Shown here piece by piece: positions 53,475 to 62,599 of a stretch of DNA of 64,000 nucleotides. This DNA is from Pseudomonadota bacterium. GTDB taxonomy: Bacteria; Pseudomonadota; Alphaproteobacteria; Acetobacterales; Acetobacteraceae. Made by a program: the position numbers and the translations under genes. Each line of letters opens with the position of its first letter. Position 1 is the stretch's first letter. The notes under the pieces were generated by a model. It searched no databases, was not told the origin of the DNA, and saw nothing but the letters and a program-made list of their open reading frames with translations. Location: positions 102,953 through 166,952 of the forward strand of contig JAKBAD010000005.1 in assembly GCA_021809435.1 (NCBI GenBank). The letters run 5' to 3'.

Positions 53475-54419
53475 TCAGCCCTCCGTGGCCAGGCGTTCGA
53501 GGGCGGCGCGGTATTCGGCGGCCAGACGCTCGACCAGCCTGGCCGCGGGGACGATGTTTTTCACCGCCCCGATGCCCTGGCCCGAGCCCCATATGTCCTT
53601 CCACGCCTTGGCGCCGGGGTTTTGGGCCGAGCCGAAATCCATATGCTCGACCTCGCGGCCGCGGAGCGCGGCGGGGTCGATGCCCGCTTGCGCGATGGAG
53701 GGGGCGAGGTAATTGCCGTGCACGCCGGTGAACACGTTGGTGTAGAGAATGTCTTTCGCCGCGCTCTCGACGACCATCTGCTTATAGGCGCTGGCGGCGT
53801 TGGCCTCTTCGGTGGCGATGAAGGCCGAGCCGATATAAGCGAGGTCGGCGCCCATGGCGCGCGCGGCGGCGATGGCATTGCCATTGGCGATGGCACCCGA
53901 GAGCGCCAGCGGACCACTGAACCATTCACGGATTTCCTGCACCAGCGCGAAGGGGGAATAAGACCCCGCATGGCCGCCGGCGCCAGCGGCCACCGCCACC
54001 AGCCCATCGGCCCCGCGTTCGATGGCCTTGTGGGCGAATTCATCGTTGATGATGTCGTGGAACACGATGCCGCCATAGGAATGTACGGCCTCGTTCACCT
54101 CGGGCCGCGCGCCGAGCGAGGAGATGACCACCGGCACCTGGTATTTCACGCACAGCGCCAGGTCTTCCTCGAGCCGCGTATTGGTTTTGTGGACGATGAG
54201 GTTAGTGGCGAAGGGCGCGTCGTGATTGGTGAGTTCCCGGCGCAGGCGGATCAACCACTCTTCGAGCGCGCCGGGCGCGCGGGCATTGAGCGAGGGGAAC
54301 GAGCCCACCACGCCCGCGCGGCATTCGGCGATGACCAGATCGGGCTGAGAGACGATGAACATCGGCGCGGCGATGACGGGCACCGAGAGGCGGTTCTTGA
54401 ACAGATCGGGCATGGACAT
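53475..54419 (-). CDS. nitronate monooxygenase/FMN-dependent oxidoreductase family
   Basis: A 314-residue TIM-barrel flavoprotein: PVIAAPMFIVSQPDLVIAECRAGVVGSFPSLNAR, VVISSLGARPEVNEAVHSYGGIVFHDI, GADGLVAVAAGAGGHAGSYSPFALVQEIREWF and IGSAFIATEEANAASAYKQMVVES. The GAGGHAG motif marks the nitronate-monooxygenase/2-nitropropane-dioxygenase family. Substrate uncertain. Single gene with the ATG at 54419. Confidence 0.92.
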   Translation of the reverse strand: MSMPDLFKNRLSVPVIAAPMFIVSQPDLVIAECRAGVVGSFPSLNARAPGALEEWLIRLRRELTNHDAPFATNLIVHKTNTRLEEDLALCVKYQVPVVISSLGARPEVNEAVHSYGGIVFHDIINDEFAHKAIERGADGLVAVAAGAGGHAGSYSPFALVQEIREWFSGPLALSGAIANGNAIAAARAMGADLAYIGSAFIATEEANAASAYKQMVVESAAKDILYTNVFTGVHGNYLAPSIAQAGIDPAALRGREVEHMDFGSAQNPGAKAWKDIWGSGQGIGAVKNIVPAARLVERLAAEYRAALERLATEG

Positions 54420-54660
54420 GGTGGTTTCCCCCAGATTTTATGCCGCCAGTTAAGCTCAGGGTGACGTATAGGGCAAGGCCCGAAAATGAGGGGGTTTCCA
54501 ATGCCCCCCAAGCGGCCTGGCGAACAACCAAAAGTTTTTGGGGGTGTGTGGGCTTTTTTCAAAAAGCCCCCACGTCTTAACGGCTCTATATCAATAAATC
54601 AGAGGGCGATTCAGACAGCAGATCGCCCCGCAAGGCGGGGCAATCTGCTGTCATCGCACT
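54420..54660. other. intergenic region with hairpin and repeat member
   Basis: Contains GGGCTTTTT/AAAAAGCCC (54550-54569), a terminator-like hairpin usable for the leftward acyl-CoA synthetase gene, and the hairpin repeat at 54601-54662. The stretch just before the start of the 53475 gene is its promoter region; no clear hexamers were seen. Confidence 0.5.
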
Positions 54661-54662
54661 CT
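54601..54662. repeat. intergenic hairpin repeat, family member 2
   Basis: AGAG, ggc, GAT, 5 bases, CAGCAGAT, c, GCCCCGC, loop, GCGGGGC, a, ATCTGCTG, tc, ATC, gca, CTCT. The AGAG-N3-GAT ... ATC-gca-CTCT frame matches the repeat at 13551-13613, while the inner stem differs. It reaches into the stop codon of the acyl-CoA synthetase gene. Confidence 0.6.
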
Positions 54663-56544
54663 AATGCGGCGCGGCGAAGGCGTCGCGGATGGCATCGACC
54701 ACGCTGGCATCCTCGATGGTGCCGGGCACCACCACGGGCTCGTTATTGGCGATCTTTTTCATCACCGCGCGCAGGATTTTGCCCGAGCGGGTTTTGGGCA
54801 GTTTCTGCACCACCAGCACTTCACGGAAGGCGGCGACGGGGCCGATCTTCTCGCGCACCAGGGCGACCAGCTCTTTCACCAGCTGCTCGGGCTCGCGCTC
54901 CACGCCCGCCTTGAGTACCACGAGCCCGCAAGGCACCTCGCCCTTCAGCTCATCGGCGCGCGCGATGACGGCGCATTCGGCGATGTCCTTATGGCCCGCG
55001 AGCACTTCCTCCATGGCCCCCGTCGAGAGGCGGTGGCCGGCGACGTTGATGATGTCGTCGGTGCGGCCCATGATCCAGACATCGCCATCCTCATCGACCA
55101 TGCCGGCATCACCCGTGCGATACCAGCCGGGGAAGGATTTGAGATAGGCGCTGACATAGCCTTCATCGTTCTGCCAGAGCGTGGGGCCGCAGCCGGGCGG
55201 CATGGGCAGTTTGATGCAGAGATTGCCGACATTGCCCCTGGGCAGCGGCTCGCCCGCTTCATCGAGCGCCTGGACATCATAGCCAGGCGATGGCCGCCCG
55301 CCCGAGCCGGGCTTGAATTCGGTGAGGCCGAGCCCCAGAAAGCGCGAGGTGATGGGCCAGCCGGTTTCGGTCTGCCACCAATTATCGATGACCGGCTTAT
55401 CGAGCAGTTTCTGAATCCAGATGGCGGTTGGCGGGTCGCAGCGCTCGCCGGCCAGGAACAGGGCGTTGAGGCTGGAGAGGTCGTATTTGCCGATCAGCGC
55501 GCCCTCTGAATCCTGCTGGCGCACGGCGCGCAGGGCGGTGGGGGCGGTGAACATGGTGTTCACCTTGTGCTGCTCGACAACCCGCCAGAAGGCGCCGGGG
55601 TCGGGAGTGCCGACGGGCTTGCCTTCATACATGATGGTGGTGGCGCCGACCAGCAGCGGGGCATAAACGATGTAGGAATGGCCGACCACCCAGCCGACAT
55701 CGGAGGCGGCCCACATGACCTGCCCGGCGGTGACGCCGTAGGTGGTGTGCATGCTTTGCGCCAGCGCCACGGCGTGGCCGCCATGGTCGCGCACCACGCC
55801 CTTGGGGCGGCCGGTGGTGCCCGAGGTATAGAGCACATAAAGCGGGTGGGTGGCCTCGACGCTCACGCAATCGGCCGGTTCGGCGGCGGCTTCGGCGGCG
55901 ATGAAATCATGGTCGAGCCCCGGCGTCAGCGCGCCCTGGAAGGCTGGACGCTGGAAGATCACGCAGGCATCGGGCTTGTGGTCGGAGAGGGCGAGCGCGG
56001 CATCGAGCAGGGGCTTATATTGCACCACGCGGCCCGGCTCGAGCCCGCAGGAGGCGGCGACGATGACCTTGGGCTTGGCGTCATTGATACGGGTGGCGAG
56101 CTCAGGCGGCGCGAACCCGCCAAACACCATGGAATGAATGGCACCCAGCCGCGCGCAGGCCAGCATGGTCAGCGCGGCCTCGGGGATCATGGGCATGTAG
56201 CCGATCACACGGTCGCCTTTTTGCACGCCAAGTTTTTTCAGCGCGCCGGCGATTTTCTTCACCCTCTCCAGGGCCTGGGCATAGGAAATCTCGACCACGC
56301 GCCCTTCCATCGGGCTATCCCAGATGATGGCGGTGCGCGCGCCATGGCCGGCGGCGACGTGGCGGTCGAGGGCATTGTGGCAGGTGTTGAGCCTGGCATC
56401 GGGGAACCAGGCACCGTAGGGGCCTTGGGTGCCGTCGAAAATCCGGGTGGGCGCCACGTCCCAGTCAATGAGTTTCGCGGCGTGCGCCCAATAGGCGTCG
56501 GGCGCGGTCTGCCAGCTGGCATAGAGCGAGGTGTAATCGGGCAT
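54661..56544 (-). CDS. prpE: acyl-CoA synthetase, propionyl-CoA synthetase (PrpE) type
   Basis: A 627-residue adenylate-forming enzyme started at ATG 56544. YASWQTAPDAYWAHAAKLIDWDVAPTRIFD and NALDRHVAAGHGARTAIIWDSPMEG are typical for PrpE; AMP-binding P-loop YVLYTSGTTGRPKGVVRDHGGHAVAL, WWQTETGWPIT, WYRTGDAGMVDEDG and catalytic lysine in KTRSGKILRAVMKK. It activates propionate and probably acetate. The acetate-transporter gene upstream, separated by a terminator, supports a short-chain fatty acid role. Confidence 0.92.
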   Translation of the reverse strand: MPDYTSLYASWQTAPDAYWAHAAKLIDWDVAPTRIFDGTQGPYGAWFPDARLNTCHNALDRHVAAGHGARTAIIWDSPMEGRVVEISYAQALERVKKIAGALKKLGVQKGDRVIGYMPMIPEAALTMLACARLGAIHSMVFGGFAPPELATRINDAKPKVIVAASCGLEPGRVVQYKPLLDAALALSDHKPDACVIFQRPAFQGALTPGLDHDFIAAEAAAEPADCVSVEATHPLYVLYTSGTTGRPKGVVRDHGGHAVALAQSMHTTYGVTAGQVMWAASDVGWVVGHSYIVYAPLLVGATTIMYEGKPVGTPDPGAFWRVVEQHKVNTMFTAPTALRAVRQQDSEGALIGKYDLSSLNALFLAGERCDPPTAIWIQKLLDKPVIDNWWQTETGWPITSRFLGLGLTEFKPGSGGRPSPGYDVQALDEAGEPLPRGNVGNLCIKLPMPPGCGPTLWQNDEGYVSAYLKSFPGWYRTGDAGMVDEDGDVWIMGRTDDIINVAGHRLSTGAMEEVLAGHKDIAECAVIARADELKGEVPCGLVVLKAGVEREPEQLVKELVALVREKIGPVAAFREVLVVQKLPKTRSGKILRAVMKKIANNEPVVVPGTIEDASVVDAIRDAFAAPH

Positions 56545-56604
56545 TATTCTTGTTCCCTCTTGTTTAGGTGAGAAGGTTTGCCGGGCCGCGAAAGCCCGGA
56601 AATG

Positions 56605-56632
56605 AAAAAGGGGCGGCCTTGTGAGCCGCCCC
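56605..56632 (-). terminator. intrinsic terminator of the acetate transporter gene
   Basis: Minus strand: GGGGCGGC, 7-base loop, GCCGCCCC, TTTTT. Arms at 56610-56617 and 56625-56632. Separates the transporter from the synthetase, or allows partial readthrough. Confidence 0.92.
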
Positions 56633-56651
56633 TGGTATGTGGCCCTGGGCC

Positions 56652-57209
56652 TTAGCCGACCGGCAGGATGGTCTTGCCGTGGGCTTCGTTGATGACGTCG
56701 GCGGCGCCGAGATAGAAGGCGGCGGCGGCGGTGGCCAGGCCCACATAGCCACCAATGGTGACAATGCCGGTGGCGCCCAGCAGGTTGCCGAAGCCAAGCA
56801 GGAAGAAGGTGGGGGTGAGCAGGGTGAACACAATGATCAGCGCCTTGTTGCCGGCGAACGAGCCGATCCACATGACGGTGGTCATCAGGCCCCAGGCGAT
56901 CAGGTACCAGCCAATGGCCAGGCCGGCATCACCCGCCGGAATGTCACCGAGGAAGAATTTCACGAGCAGGGCGAAGGTCCACCAGAAGGCGCCGTAGGAG
57001 ACGAACGCCACCATGCCAAAGGTGTTGCCCTTGACCAGTTCGAACAGGCCGGCGAGCAGCTGCGCCGTGCCGCCATAAGCGAAGGCCATCGGCAGGATAA
57101 CCGGGAACATGGCGCCAGCGGGAAGCAGGCCAGCGTTCACGAGCGAGAGCAGCAAGGTGGTGAGCGCGAAGCCAAACAGCCCGACGGGCGCGGGATTAGC
57201 GAGTTTCAT
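56652..57209 (-). CDS. satP: acetate uptake transporter (GPR1/FUN34/YaaH, SatP type)
   Basis: A 185-residue protein with six hydrophobic helices and the family signature NPAPVGLFGFALTTLLLS at the N-terminus, followed by FAYGGTAQLLAGLFELVKGNTFGMVAFVSYGAFWWTFAL. Imports acetate or succinate with protons. Encoded ahead of the acyl-CoA synthetase in the same direction. Confidence 0.94.
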   Translation of the reverse strand: MKLANPAPVGLFGFALTTLLLSLVNAGLLPAGAMFPVILPMAFAYGGTAQLLAGLFELVKGNTFGMVAFVSYGAFWWTFALLVKFFLGDIPAGDAGLAIGWYLIAWGLMTTVMWIGSFAGNKALIIVFTLLTPTFFLLGFGNLLGATGIVTIGGYVGLATAAAAFYLGAADVINEAHGKTILPVG

Positions 57210-57494
57210 GCGAAGTATCCTCCGTTGGTCTTGAACCGTTAACTGTTATTTTTCATGGACTTGACATAAATCAGGACCGATCCCGTTATGGCCGGGTTCA
57301 GCTTGATTGTAAAATGCAGTTTTTTTCATGTCTCGTTTTGGGACATTTGCGCAACGCAGCCCCGCGCAAGCCGCATGGGCGGCGCGGGGTACACGGGCAG
57401 AGCCCGGCGCCAACACAAGGCAACTGACTGAAAAACAATCTTTCAATCAGGTCGCGTCGCGCAGTGGTGGCCGCCAGCGCCGCTGGCGGCGCGG
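57210..57494 (-). promoter_or_regulatory. 285-base region upstream of the acetate transporter
   Basis: Contains an imperfect palindrome TGTCTCGTTTTGGGACA (57329-57345), a palindrome TTGCGCAA a few bases further, and near the SDR stop a strong GCCGCCAGC/GCTGGCGGC hairpin (57468-57488 region) that could end the upstream transcript. No coding sequence was seen. Confidence 0.4.
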
Positions 57495-58268
57495 TCAAAT
57501 CACCGGGGTGGTCACGCCATCCATGCCCAGTGTGACACCGGAAATATAAGACGCCCGGGCGCTGGCCAGGAACAGCACGGCCTCGGCCACTTCCTCGGGT
57601 TCGGCGAGGCGGCCAAGGCCGATGCGCGCCACGGCGCCGGCCATGGCTTCGGCCTCGGTGAGGTTTTTGGCGCGCATGGTGGCCTGCAGCCCTTCCTGCA
57701 CGCGGCTGGTGGCGGTGAGGCCGGGATTGACCCCCACCACCCGCACGCCCGCGCGCCCATAGGCCGCCGCCAGCCCGGCGGTGGCCAGCATGAGCGCGGC
57801 ATTGGCGGCGCCGCCGGCAATGTGCACCGGCGCGGCCACCTTGCCGCCCGAACCGATGATGTTGACGATCACCCCCGCCCCGCGCGCGGCCATGCGCTTG
57901 ATCGCGGGGTCGGTGATGTGGATGTAGGAGAAGAATTTGGCGTCCATGGCGGCGTGCCAGGCGGTGGGGGTCAGCTCCTCGGGCGGCACGCGCCGCGCGG
58001 CGCCGGCGGAGTTGACTAGCACATCGAGCGGGCCGTGGCTGGTTTCCAGCCGTTCAAGCAGCGCGGCCGCCTGGTCGGCATCGGCGAGGTCGGCGGCGAA
58101 GCCGTGGGCGCCGGGCAGGACGGCGAGCGCGGCCTCGACATTGACCAGCGAGCGCGAGCAGATGGCGACGCGCGCGCCCTCATGCAGAAAAGCCTTGGCG
58201 CAGGCGAGGCCAATGCCTTTTGAACCGCCGGTGACCAATACCAGCTTGCCGGTCAGGCCGAGATCCAT
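57495..58268 (-). CDS. short-chain dehydrogenase/reductase
   Basis: A 257-residue SDR: LVTGGSKGIGLACAKAFL (cofactor loop), NSAGAARR, and AGVIVNIIGSGGKVAAPVHIAGGAANAALMLATAGLAAAYG. The catalytic motif is unusual: at the position of Y-x-x-x-K it reads HIAGGAANAAL, so the Tyr and Lys are missing. It starts one base after the hemA stop on the same strand. Either a divergent SDR with another mechanism or a non-enzymatic member. Confidence 0.85.
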   Translation of the reverse strand: MDLGLTGKLVLVTGGSKGIGLACAKAFLHEGARVAICSRSLVNVEAALAVLPGAHGFAADLADADQAAALLERLETSHGPLDVLVNSAGAARRVPPEELTPTAWHAAMDAKFFSYIHITDPAIKRMAARGAGVIVNIIGSGGKVAAPVHIAGGAANAALMLATAGLAAAYGRAGVRVVGVNPGLTATSRVQEGLQATMRAKNLTEAEAMAGAVARIGLGRLAEPEEVAEAVLFLASARASYISGVTLGMDGVTTPVI

Positions 58269-58269
58269 C

Positions 58270-59487
58270 TCAGGCGCCCTGGGTTTGCCGGGCAGGCTCG
58301 AGGATTTGCACCAGCGCCTTGACCAGCTCGTCCATCATCTCATCGGTATGTTTGGGGCCGGGGGTAAAGCGCAGGCGCTCGGTGCCGCGCGCCACGGTGG
58401 GGTAATTGATGGGCGTGGCATACATGCCAAATTCCCGGATCAGGCGCATCGAAACCTCGGTCGCCTTGGCGGCATCGCCGATCATCAGCGGCACGATGTG
58501 GGAGGTGCTGTCCATCACCGGCAGGCCGGCCTCGCGGAATTTGCGCTTGAGGGTCTCGGCGCGGTCGAACAGGGCCTTGCGGCGCGCGTCATGGGCGCGC
58601 AGATGGCGGATGGAGGCCAGCGCGGCGGCCACCGTGGGCGGCGGCAGGGCGGTGGTGAAGATAAACCCGGCGGCCACCGAGCGGATATAATCGAGCACCT
58701 TGAAATCGCCGGTGATATAGCCGCCATGGCAGCCATAGGCCTTGGCCAGCGTGCCCTCGATGATGGTGATGCGGCTTTGCACGCCATCACGCTCGGAGAC
58801 ACCGCCGCCCTGCGGGCCATACATGCCAACCGCGTGCACCTCATCGAGATAGGTGAGGGCGTTGTATTTGTCGGCCAGGTCGCAGATTTCGGCGAGCGGG
58901 GCGATGTCGCCATCCATGGAATAGACGCTCTCGAACACGATGATCTTGGGGGCATCGGCGGGGGCGGCGGCCAGCAGGCGCTCGAGATCGGCCATGTCGT
59001 TATGCTTGAACACATGCACCGTGGCGCTCTTGCCGCCCTTGATGCCGACGATCATGGAATTATGGTTCTGGGCATCCGAGAACACGTGCCAGTCGGGCAG
59101 GGCGTTGAGGATGGCGGTGAGCGAGGCCTGGTTGGAGACATAGCCCGAGGTGAACAGCAGCGCGGCATCCTTGCCGTGCAGGTCGGCCAACTCCTCCTCG
59201 AGCGCGACATGCAGCGGGCTGGAGCCGGCGATGTTGCGCGTGCCGCCCGCCCCCGCGCCATAGCGGCGCGCGGCCTCCACGGCGGCTTCCACCACCTCGG
59301 GGTGCGTGCCCATGGCGAGATAATCATTGGTCGACCAGACCAGGATGTCGCGGGTCCGGCCTTCCATGGTGACGCGGTAATAGGGGAAGCTCTCGGCCAG
59401 TTTTTCAAGCGCGACAAAGCGCCGGTAACGCCCCTGAGCGGAGATTTCAGCCAGCGCGTCGTCGCATTTCTGCAGGAATTTATGCAT
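58270..59487 (-). CDS. hemA: 5-aminolevulinate synthase
   Basis: A 405-residue PLP enzyme; ATG 59487 gives the family N-terminus [23 protein letters not shown]; the TTG at 59523 is not needed. Motifs: [68 protein letters not shown], and the PLP lysine in [15 protein letters not shown]. Makes ALA from glycine and succinyl-CoA, the alphaproteobacterial route to heme. Confidence 0.96.
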   Translation of the reverse strand: MHKFLQKCDDALAEISAQGRYRRFVALEKLAESFPYYRVTMEGRTRDILVWSTNDYLAMGTHPEVVEAAVEAARRYGAGAGGTRNIAGSSPLHVALEEELADLHGKDAALLFTSGYVSNQASLTAILNALPDWHVFSDAQNHNSMIVGIKGGKSATVHVFKHNDMADLERLLAAAPADAPKIIVFESVYSMDGDIAPLAEICDLADKYNALTYLDEVHAVGMYGPQGGGVSERDGVQSRITIIEGTLAKAYGCHGGYITGDFKVLDYIRSVAAGFIFTTALPPPTVAAALASIRHLRAHDARRKALFDRAETLKRKFREAGLPVMDSTSHIVPLMIGDAAKATEVSMRLIREFGMYATPINYPTVARGTERLRFTPGPKHTDEMMDELVKALVQILEPARQTQGA

Positions 59488-59693
59488 CTCTAACCGTGTT
59501 TGGTTGTCCGAAACTCGGGCCAAATTGGCGGGTTGGGGGCAATAGTCAATGATTTACATCAACCGTGCCGGGAGCGTGGCGTGCGCGGGGGGCGCTGGCG
59601 GCAAACGGGCCGTTAACCGGCAGGGGTGTAGACAGCAAAAAATGAACGGCCCGTTGGGGGCTGGGGAACCAAATCGCGGGGGCTGTGCCGGCC

Positions 59694-59855
59694 ATGATCT
59701 TGCCGTCCTTCATGCTGTTCGTCCTGTGTGTCGCGCTCGCCTGGAGCCTGATGGGCTATGCGGATGCCCGCAACGCCTGGCGGGCGCGCAGCCGCTTCAG
59801 CCCGCGCGCCCGCCCCTGCCCCATGACGCTCCCCCAAATTCTGGGGCGCCGTTAG
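59694..59855 (+). CDS. possible 53-residue membrane peptide
   Basis: MILPSFMLFVLCVALAWS then LMGYADARNAWRARSRF, one predicted membrane helix followed by a basic tail, stop at 59853-59855. No ribosome site stands out. Divergent from hemA and convergent with the CBS-domain gene. May be real or spurious. Confidence 0.35.
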   Translation: MILPSFMLFVLCVALAWSLMGYADARNAWRARSRFSPRARPCPMTLPQILGRR

Positions 59856-59896
59856 TTTTTTAGAGAGCCGTTTTGTTGGTTTAACACGCCCAGGCG

Positions 59897-60328
59897 CTAA
59901 ACCCGGCCGCCGACATAGGTGCGCAGGCTCTCAACCTCATGCTGGTGCTGCTCGATGCGGGCCTTCACCACGTCGCCAATACTGACCAGCCCGACCAGCC
60001 GGCCCTGCTCAACGATGGGCAGATGGCGGAAATGCCGGTCGGTCATGGTTTCCATGGCCTGCTCCACCGTGGTGCCGGGCGTGGCGGTGATGGGGTTCGG
60101 GGTCATGAGGTCGGCGGCGGTGAGGTCGAGCGTATGCCCGGCCTCTTGCCCCAAACGGCGGACAATGTCGCGCTCGGACAGAATACCGACCAGGGCTTCG
60201 CCCTCCAGCACCAGCACCGCGCCGATGGATTTTTCGGCCAGGACCGTCACCACGTCGCGAATGGGGGTAGTGGGCGCCACGTGGATGAAACCGGCCGGCT
60301 TGCCGCGCAGGATGTGGCTGAGATTCAT
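59897..60328 (-). CDS. tandem CBS-domain protein
   Basis: A 143-residue protein consisting of two CBS domains: VVTVLAEKSIGAVLVLEGEALVGILSERDIVR and DLMTPNPITATPGTTVEQAMETMTDRHFRHLPIVEQGRLVGLVSIGDVVK. Such stand-alone pairs bind adenosine nucleotides or NAD and regulate partners. Partner unknown. Confidence 0.95.
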   Translation of the reverse strand: MNLSHILRGKPAGFIHVAPTTPIRDVVTVLAEKSIGAVLVLEGEALVGILSERDIVRRLGQEAGHTLDLTAADLMTPNPITATPGTTVEQAMETMTDRHFRHLPIVEQGRLVGLVSIGDVVKARIEQHQHEVESLRTYVGGRV

Positions 60329-60423
60329 GGTCTTCTCCCATCTGTTTTGAAGGCCAGTATGAGGAGACGAACCGCCGCGCGCAATGATTTTTTACGTAAC
60401 CTGCGCGCGGAAGTTGCGGGGCT

Positions 60424-61215
60424 TCAAGCCGAGAGCGGACCGTAGAGGGCGGGGCGGCGGTCTGTGAAGAATGGGTCGGCGGCGCGCACCTTGGCCTGGT
60501 GGTCGGGGTCGATCTCGGCGAACAGCATCTCCTCGCCGCGCCCAGCCAGCGCCAGCACCGTGCCATCGGGCCCGCACAGGCTGGAGAGCCCGACATAAGA
60601 GAGCCCGTCATCATCGCCCGCATGGTTGGCATAGGCGGTATAGACCTGGTTCTCATACGCGCGGGCGGGCAGCACGTGGCGGGCCACTTGTTCATAGGGC
60701 TGCATTTGCGCGGTGGGGATGAGCAGCACATCGGCGCCGCCGAGCGCCAGGCGCCGGGCGGGCTCGGGGAACTCGATATCGTAGCAGATGAGCAGGCCGA
60801 ATTTGAGCCCGCGATACTCGGCCACCGGGAATTCAGTGCCCACATGCTTGAACATGGCGCGGTCGAGATCGCCGAACAAATGGGTCTTGCGGTAAGTGAG
60901 CAAAATCTCGCCCCCCGCCCCGATGAGCACGGCGGAATTGGCAACCGCCTCGCCCACCGCCTCGGGGTAGCCGAAGGCGAGCGCGATATTATGCGCGCGG
61001 GCGATGTCCTGGGCGGGGGCCAGGCCTTCGGCGGTGAGTGCCTGGGCCTTGGCGGCTTGGGGGCCGATATTATAGCCCGAGAGATACATCTCGGGCAGGA
61101 TCAGCAGATCGGCCCCCTGGGCTTTGGCCTTGGCGGCCTGGGCGGCCATGTGGGCGAAGGCGCCGGGAATGTCGTTGATCAGGCCCGGCCCCTGATAAAG
61201 GGCGATTTTCAGCAT
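60424..61215 (-). CDS. nitrilase-superfamily carbon-nitrogen hydrolase
   Basis: A 263-residue protein; ATG 61215 is chosen over GTG 61218. Catalytic triad: Glu in LLILPEMYLSGYNIG, Lys in YRKTHLFGDLDR, Cys in FGLLICYDIEFPEPAR. Resembles the amidase subgroup of the superfamily (R-amidase or omega-amidase-like). Its start faces the rplY promoter region. Confidence 0.92.
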   Translation of the reverse strand: MLKIALYQGPGLINDIPGAFAHMAAQAAKAKAQGADLLILPEMYLSGYNIGPQAAKAQALTAEGLAPAQDIARAHNIALAFGYPEAVGEAVANSAVLIGAGGEILLTYRKTHLFGDLDRAMFKHVGTEFPVAEYRGLKFGLLICYDIEFPEPARRLALGGADVLLIPTAQMQPYEQVARHVLPARAYENQVYTAYANHAGDDDGLSYVGLSSLCGPDGTVLALAGRGEEMLFAEIDPDHQAKVRAADPFFTDRRPALYGPLSA

Positions 61216-61241
61216 CACTCAGCCTAGCCATAAGGAGCGGG

Positions 61242-61296
61242 GGTTGAGAAGAGCCACCTCGGGGTGGTTGAAAAGAGCCACATAACGCGCTAGAAG
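61242..61296 (+). promoter_or_regulatory. rplY promoter region with 16-base direct repeat
   Basis: GGTTGAGAAGAGCCAC (61242-61257) and GGTTGAAAAGAGCCAC (61266-61281) are direct repeats with a 24-base period. The second copy holds a possible -35 TTGAAA (61268-61273), 17 bases from TAGAAG (61291-61296). Confidence 0.5.
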
Positions 61297-61303
61297 CCCG
61301 CCC

Positions 61304-61329
61304 GCCGGCACCCCTGGAGGCCGGCTTTT
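61304..61329 (+). terminator. attenuator/terminator-like hairpin just before rplY
   Basis: GCCGGC (61304-61309), 10-base loop, GCCGGC (61320-61325), then TTTTGTTGTTT. It sits 21 bases before the rplY start, so it could attenuate the ribosomal protein gene. Confidence 0.5.
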
Positions 61330-61350
61330 GTTGTTTCTATGGAGCGTAAC

Positions 61351-62001
61351 ATGGCCAATTTTGAAGTGATCGAGGCCTCTGCGCGTTCGCGTGCCGGCAA
61401 GGGGGTGGCGCGGGCGACGAGGCGTGAGGGCAAAGTGCCCGCCGTTGTTTATGGTGCCCGTCAGGAGCCCAGCCTGATCGCGCTCGACCCGCGCATCATC
61501 TGGAAAGAGCTCAAGCGCGGCGGTTGGCGTTCGCGCCTCTACGAGATCAAGGTGGGCGATGAGAGCGTGCGCGCGCTGATGCGCGACGTGTCTTTCCACC
61601 CCGTCACCGACCAGCCCGAGCATGTCGACTTCCAGCGCCTGGTGGCTGGTGAGCCCGTGCGCGTGGGCGTGGGCGTGCACTTCCTCAACGAAGCCACCTG
61701 CCCCGGCCTGAAGAAGGGCGGCGTGCTGAACGTGGTGCGCCACAAGGTGGAAGTGACCGTGGACGCCGAGCACGTGCCGGAGAAGTTCGAGATCGATCTC
61801 GCCCAGTGCGATATCAACGACACCATCCGCTGGCATGACCTCAAGGGCACCGAGAATTGCAAGCCGGTGATCGCGGGCCGCGATTTCGTGGTGGCCACCA
61901 TCGCCCCGCCGCTGGTTTCGGCTGAGCAGCTGGCCGCCGAGGCCGCCGCCGCCGCTGCCGCCGCCGCCGCCAAGAGCGGCAAGGGCGGCAAGAAGAAGTA
62001 A
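61351..62001 (+). CDS. rplY: 50S ribosomal protein bL25 (CTC form)
   Basis: A 216-residue protein; ATG 61351 follows GGAGCG. N-terminal 5S-rRNA-binding domain (ASARSRAGKGVARATRREGKVPAVVYG) and the longer CTC-type C-terminal domain (VNVVRHKVEVTVDAEHVPEKFEIDL-like), ending in an Ala/Lys-rich tail. Operon with pth and ychF, classical in alphaproteobacteria. Confidence 0.96.
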   Translation: MANFEVIEASARSRAGKGVARATRREGKVPAVVYGARQEPSLIALDPRIIWKELKRGGWRSRLYEIKVGDESVRALMRDVSFHPVTDQPEHVDFQRLVAGEPVRVGVGVHFLNEATCPGLKKGGVLNVVRHKVEVTVDAEHVPEKFEIDLAQCDINDTIRWHDLKGTENCKPVIAGRDFVVATIAPPLVSAEQLAAEAAAAAAAAAAKSGKGGKKK

Positions 62002-62020
62002 GCCGGTTTAAGATCGCGCC

Positions 62021-62587
62021 ATGCTGTTATGGGTTGGACTTGGTAACCCGGAGCCTGGCATGGCGCGCAACCGCCATAATATCGGCTTCATGGCGGTCGA
62101 TGAGATCGCCGCGCGCCACGGTTTTTCGCCGTGGCGTTCGCGTTTTCGGGGGCTGTGCGCCGAAGGGCGGATCGGGCTTGAGAAAATCCTGCTCCTGAAG
62201 CCGATGACATATATGAATCTCTCGGGGGAATCGGTGCAGGAGGCAGCCGCCTTCTACAAAATCGCCCCTGAGCGGATCACCGTGTTCCACGACGAGCTGG
62301 ATTTGGAGCCGGGCCGGGTGCGCGCCAAAAAAGGCGGTGGCAATGCCGGGCATAATGGCCTGCGCTCGATGGATAAGCATTTGGGCACGCCCGATTACTG
62401 GCGCGTGCGGCTGGGCATTGGCCACCCCGGCGACAAGGTCCGCGTGACCGGCCATGTGCTGGGGGATTTCTCAAAATCCGACCAGGAGTGGCTGGCCGCG
62501 TTGCTCGCGGAGCTGGCTGCCAATGCCGATGTGCTGGCGGCCGGCAAACAGGCCGAATTTTGCGCCCGCCTGGCGCGGGGTAGTTAA
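62021..62587 (+). CDS. pth: peptidyl-tRNA hydrolase
   Basis: A 188-residue protein: [27 protein letters not shown] with the catalytic His, [64 protein letters not shown]. Frees tRNA from stalled peptides. 19 bases after rplY. Confidence 0.97.
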   Translation: MLLWVGLGNPEPGMARNRHNIGFMAVDEIAARHGFSPWRSRFRGLCAEGRIGLEKILLLKPMTYMNLSGESVQEAAAFYKIAPERITVFHDELDLEPGRVRAKKGGGNAGHNGLRSMDKHLGTPDYWRVRLGIGHPGDKVRVTGHVLGDFSKSDQEWLAALLAELAANADVLAAGKQAEFCARLARGS

Positions 62588-62599
62588 AAGGAGCGTATC

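Noticed and set aside
57937..59493. 518-residue plus-strand ORF
   Set aside because: Antisense of hemA and the SDR gene; composition typical of shadow frames.
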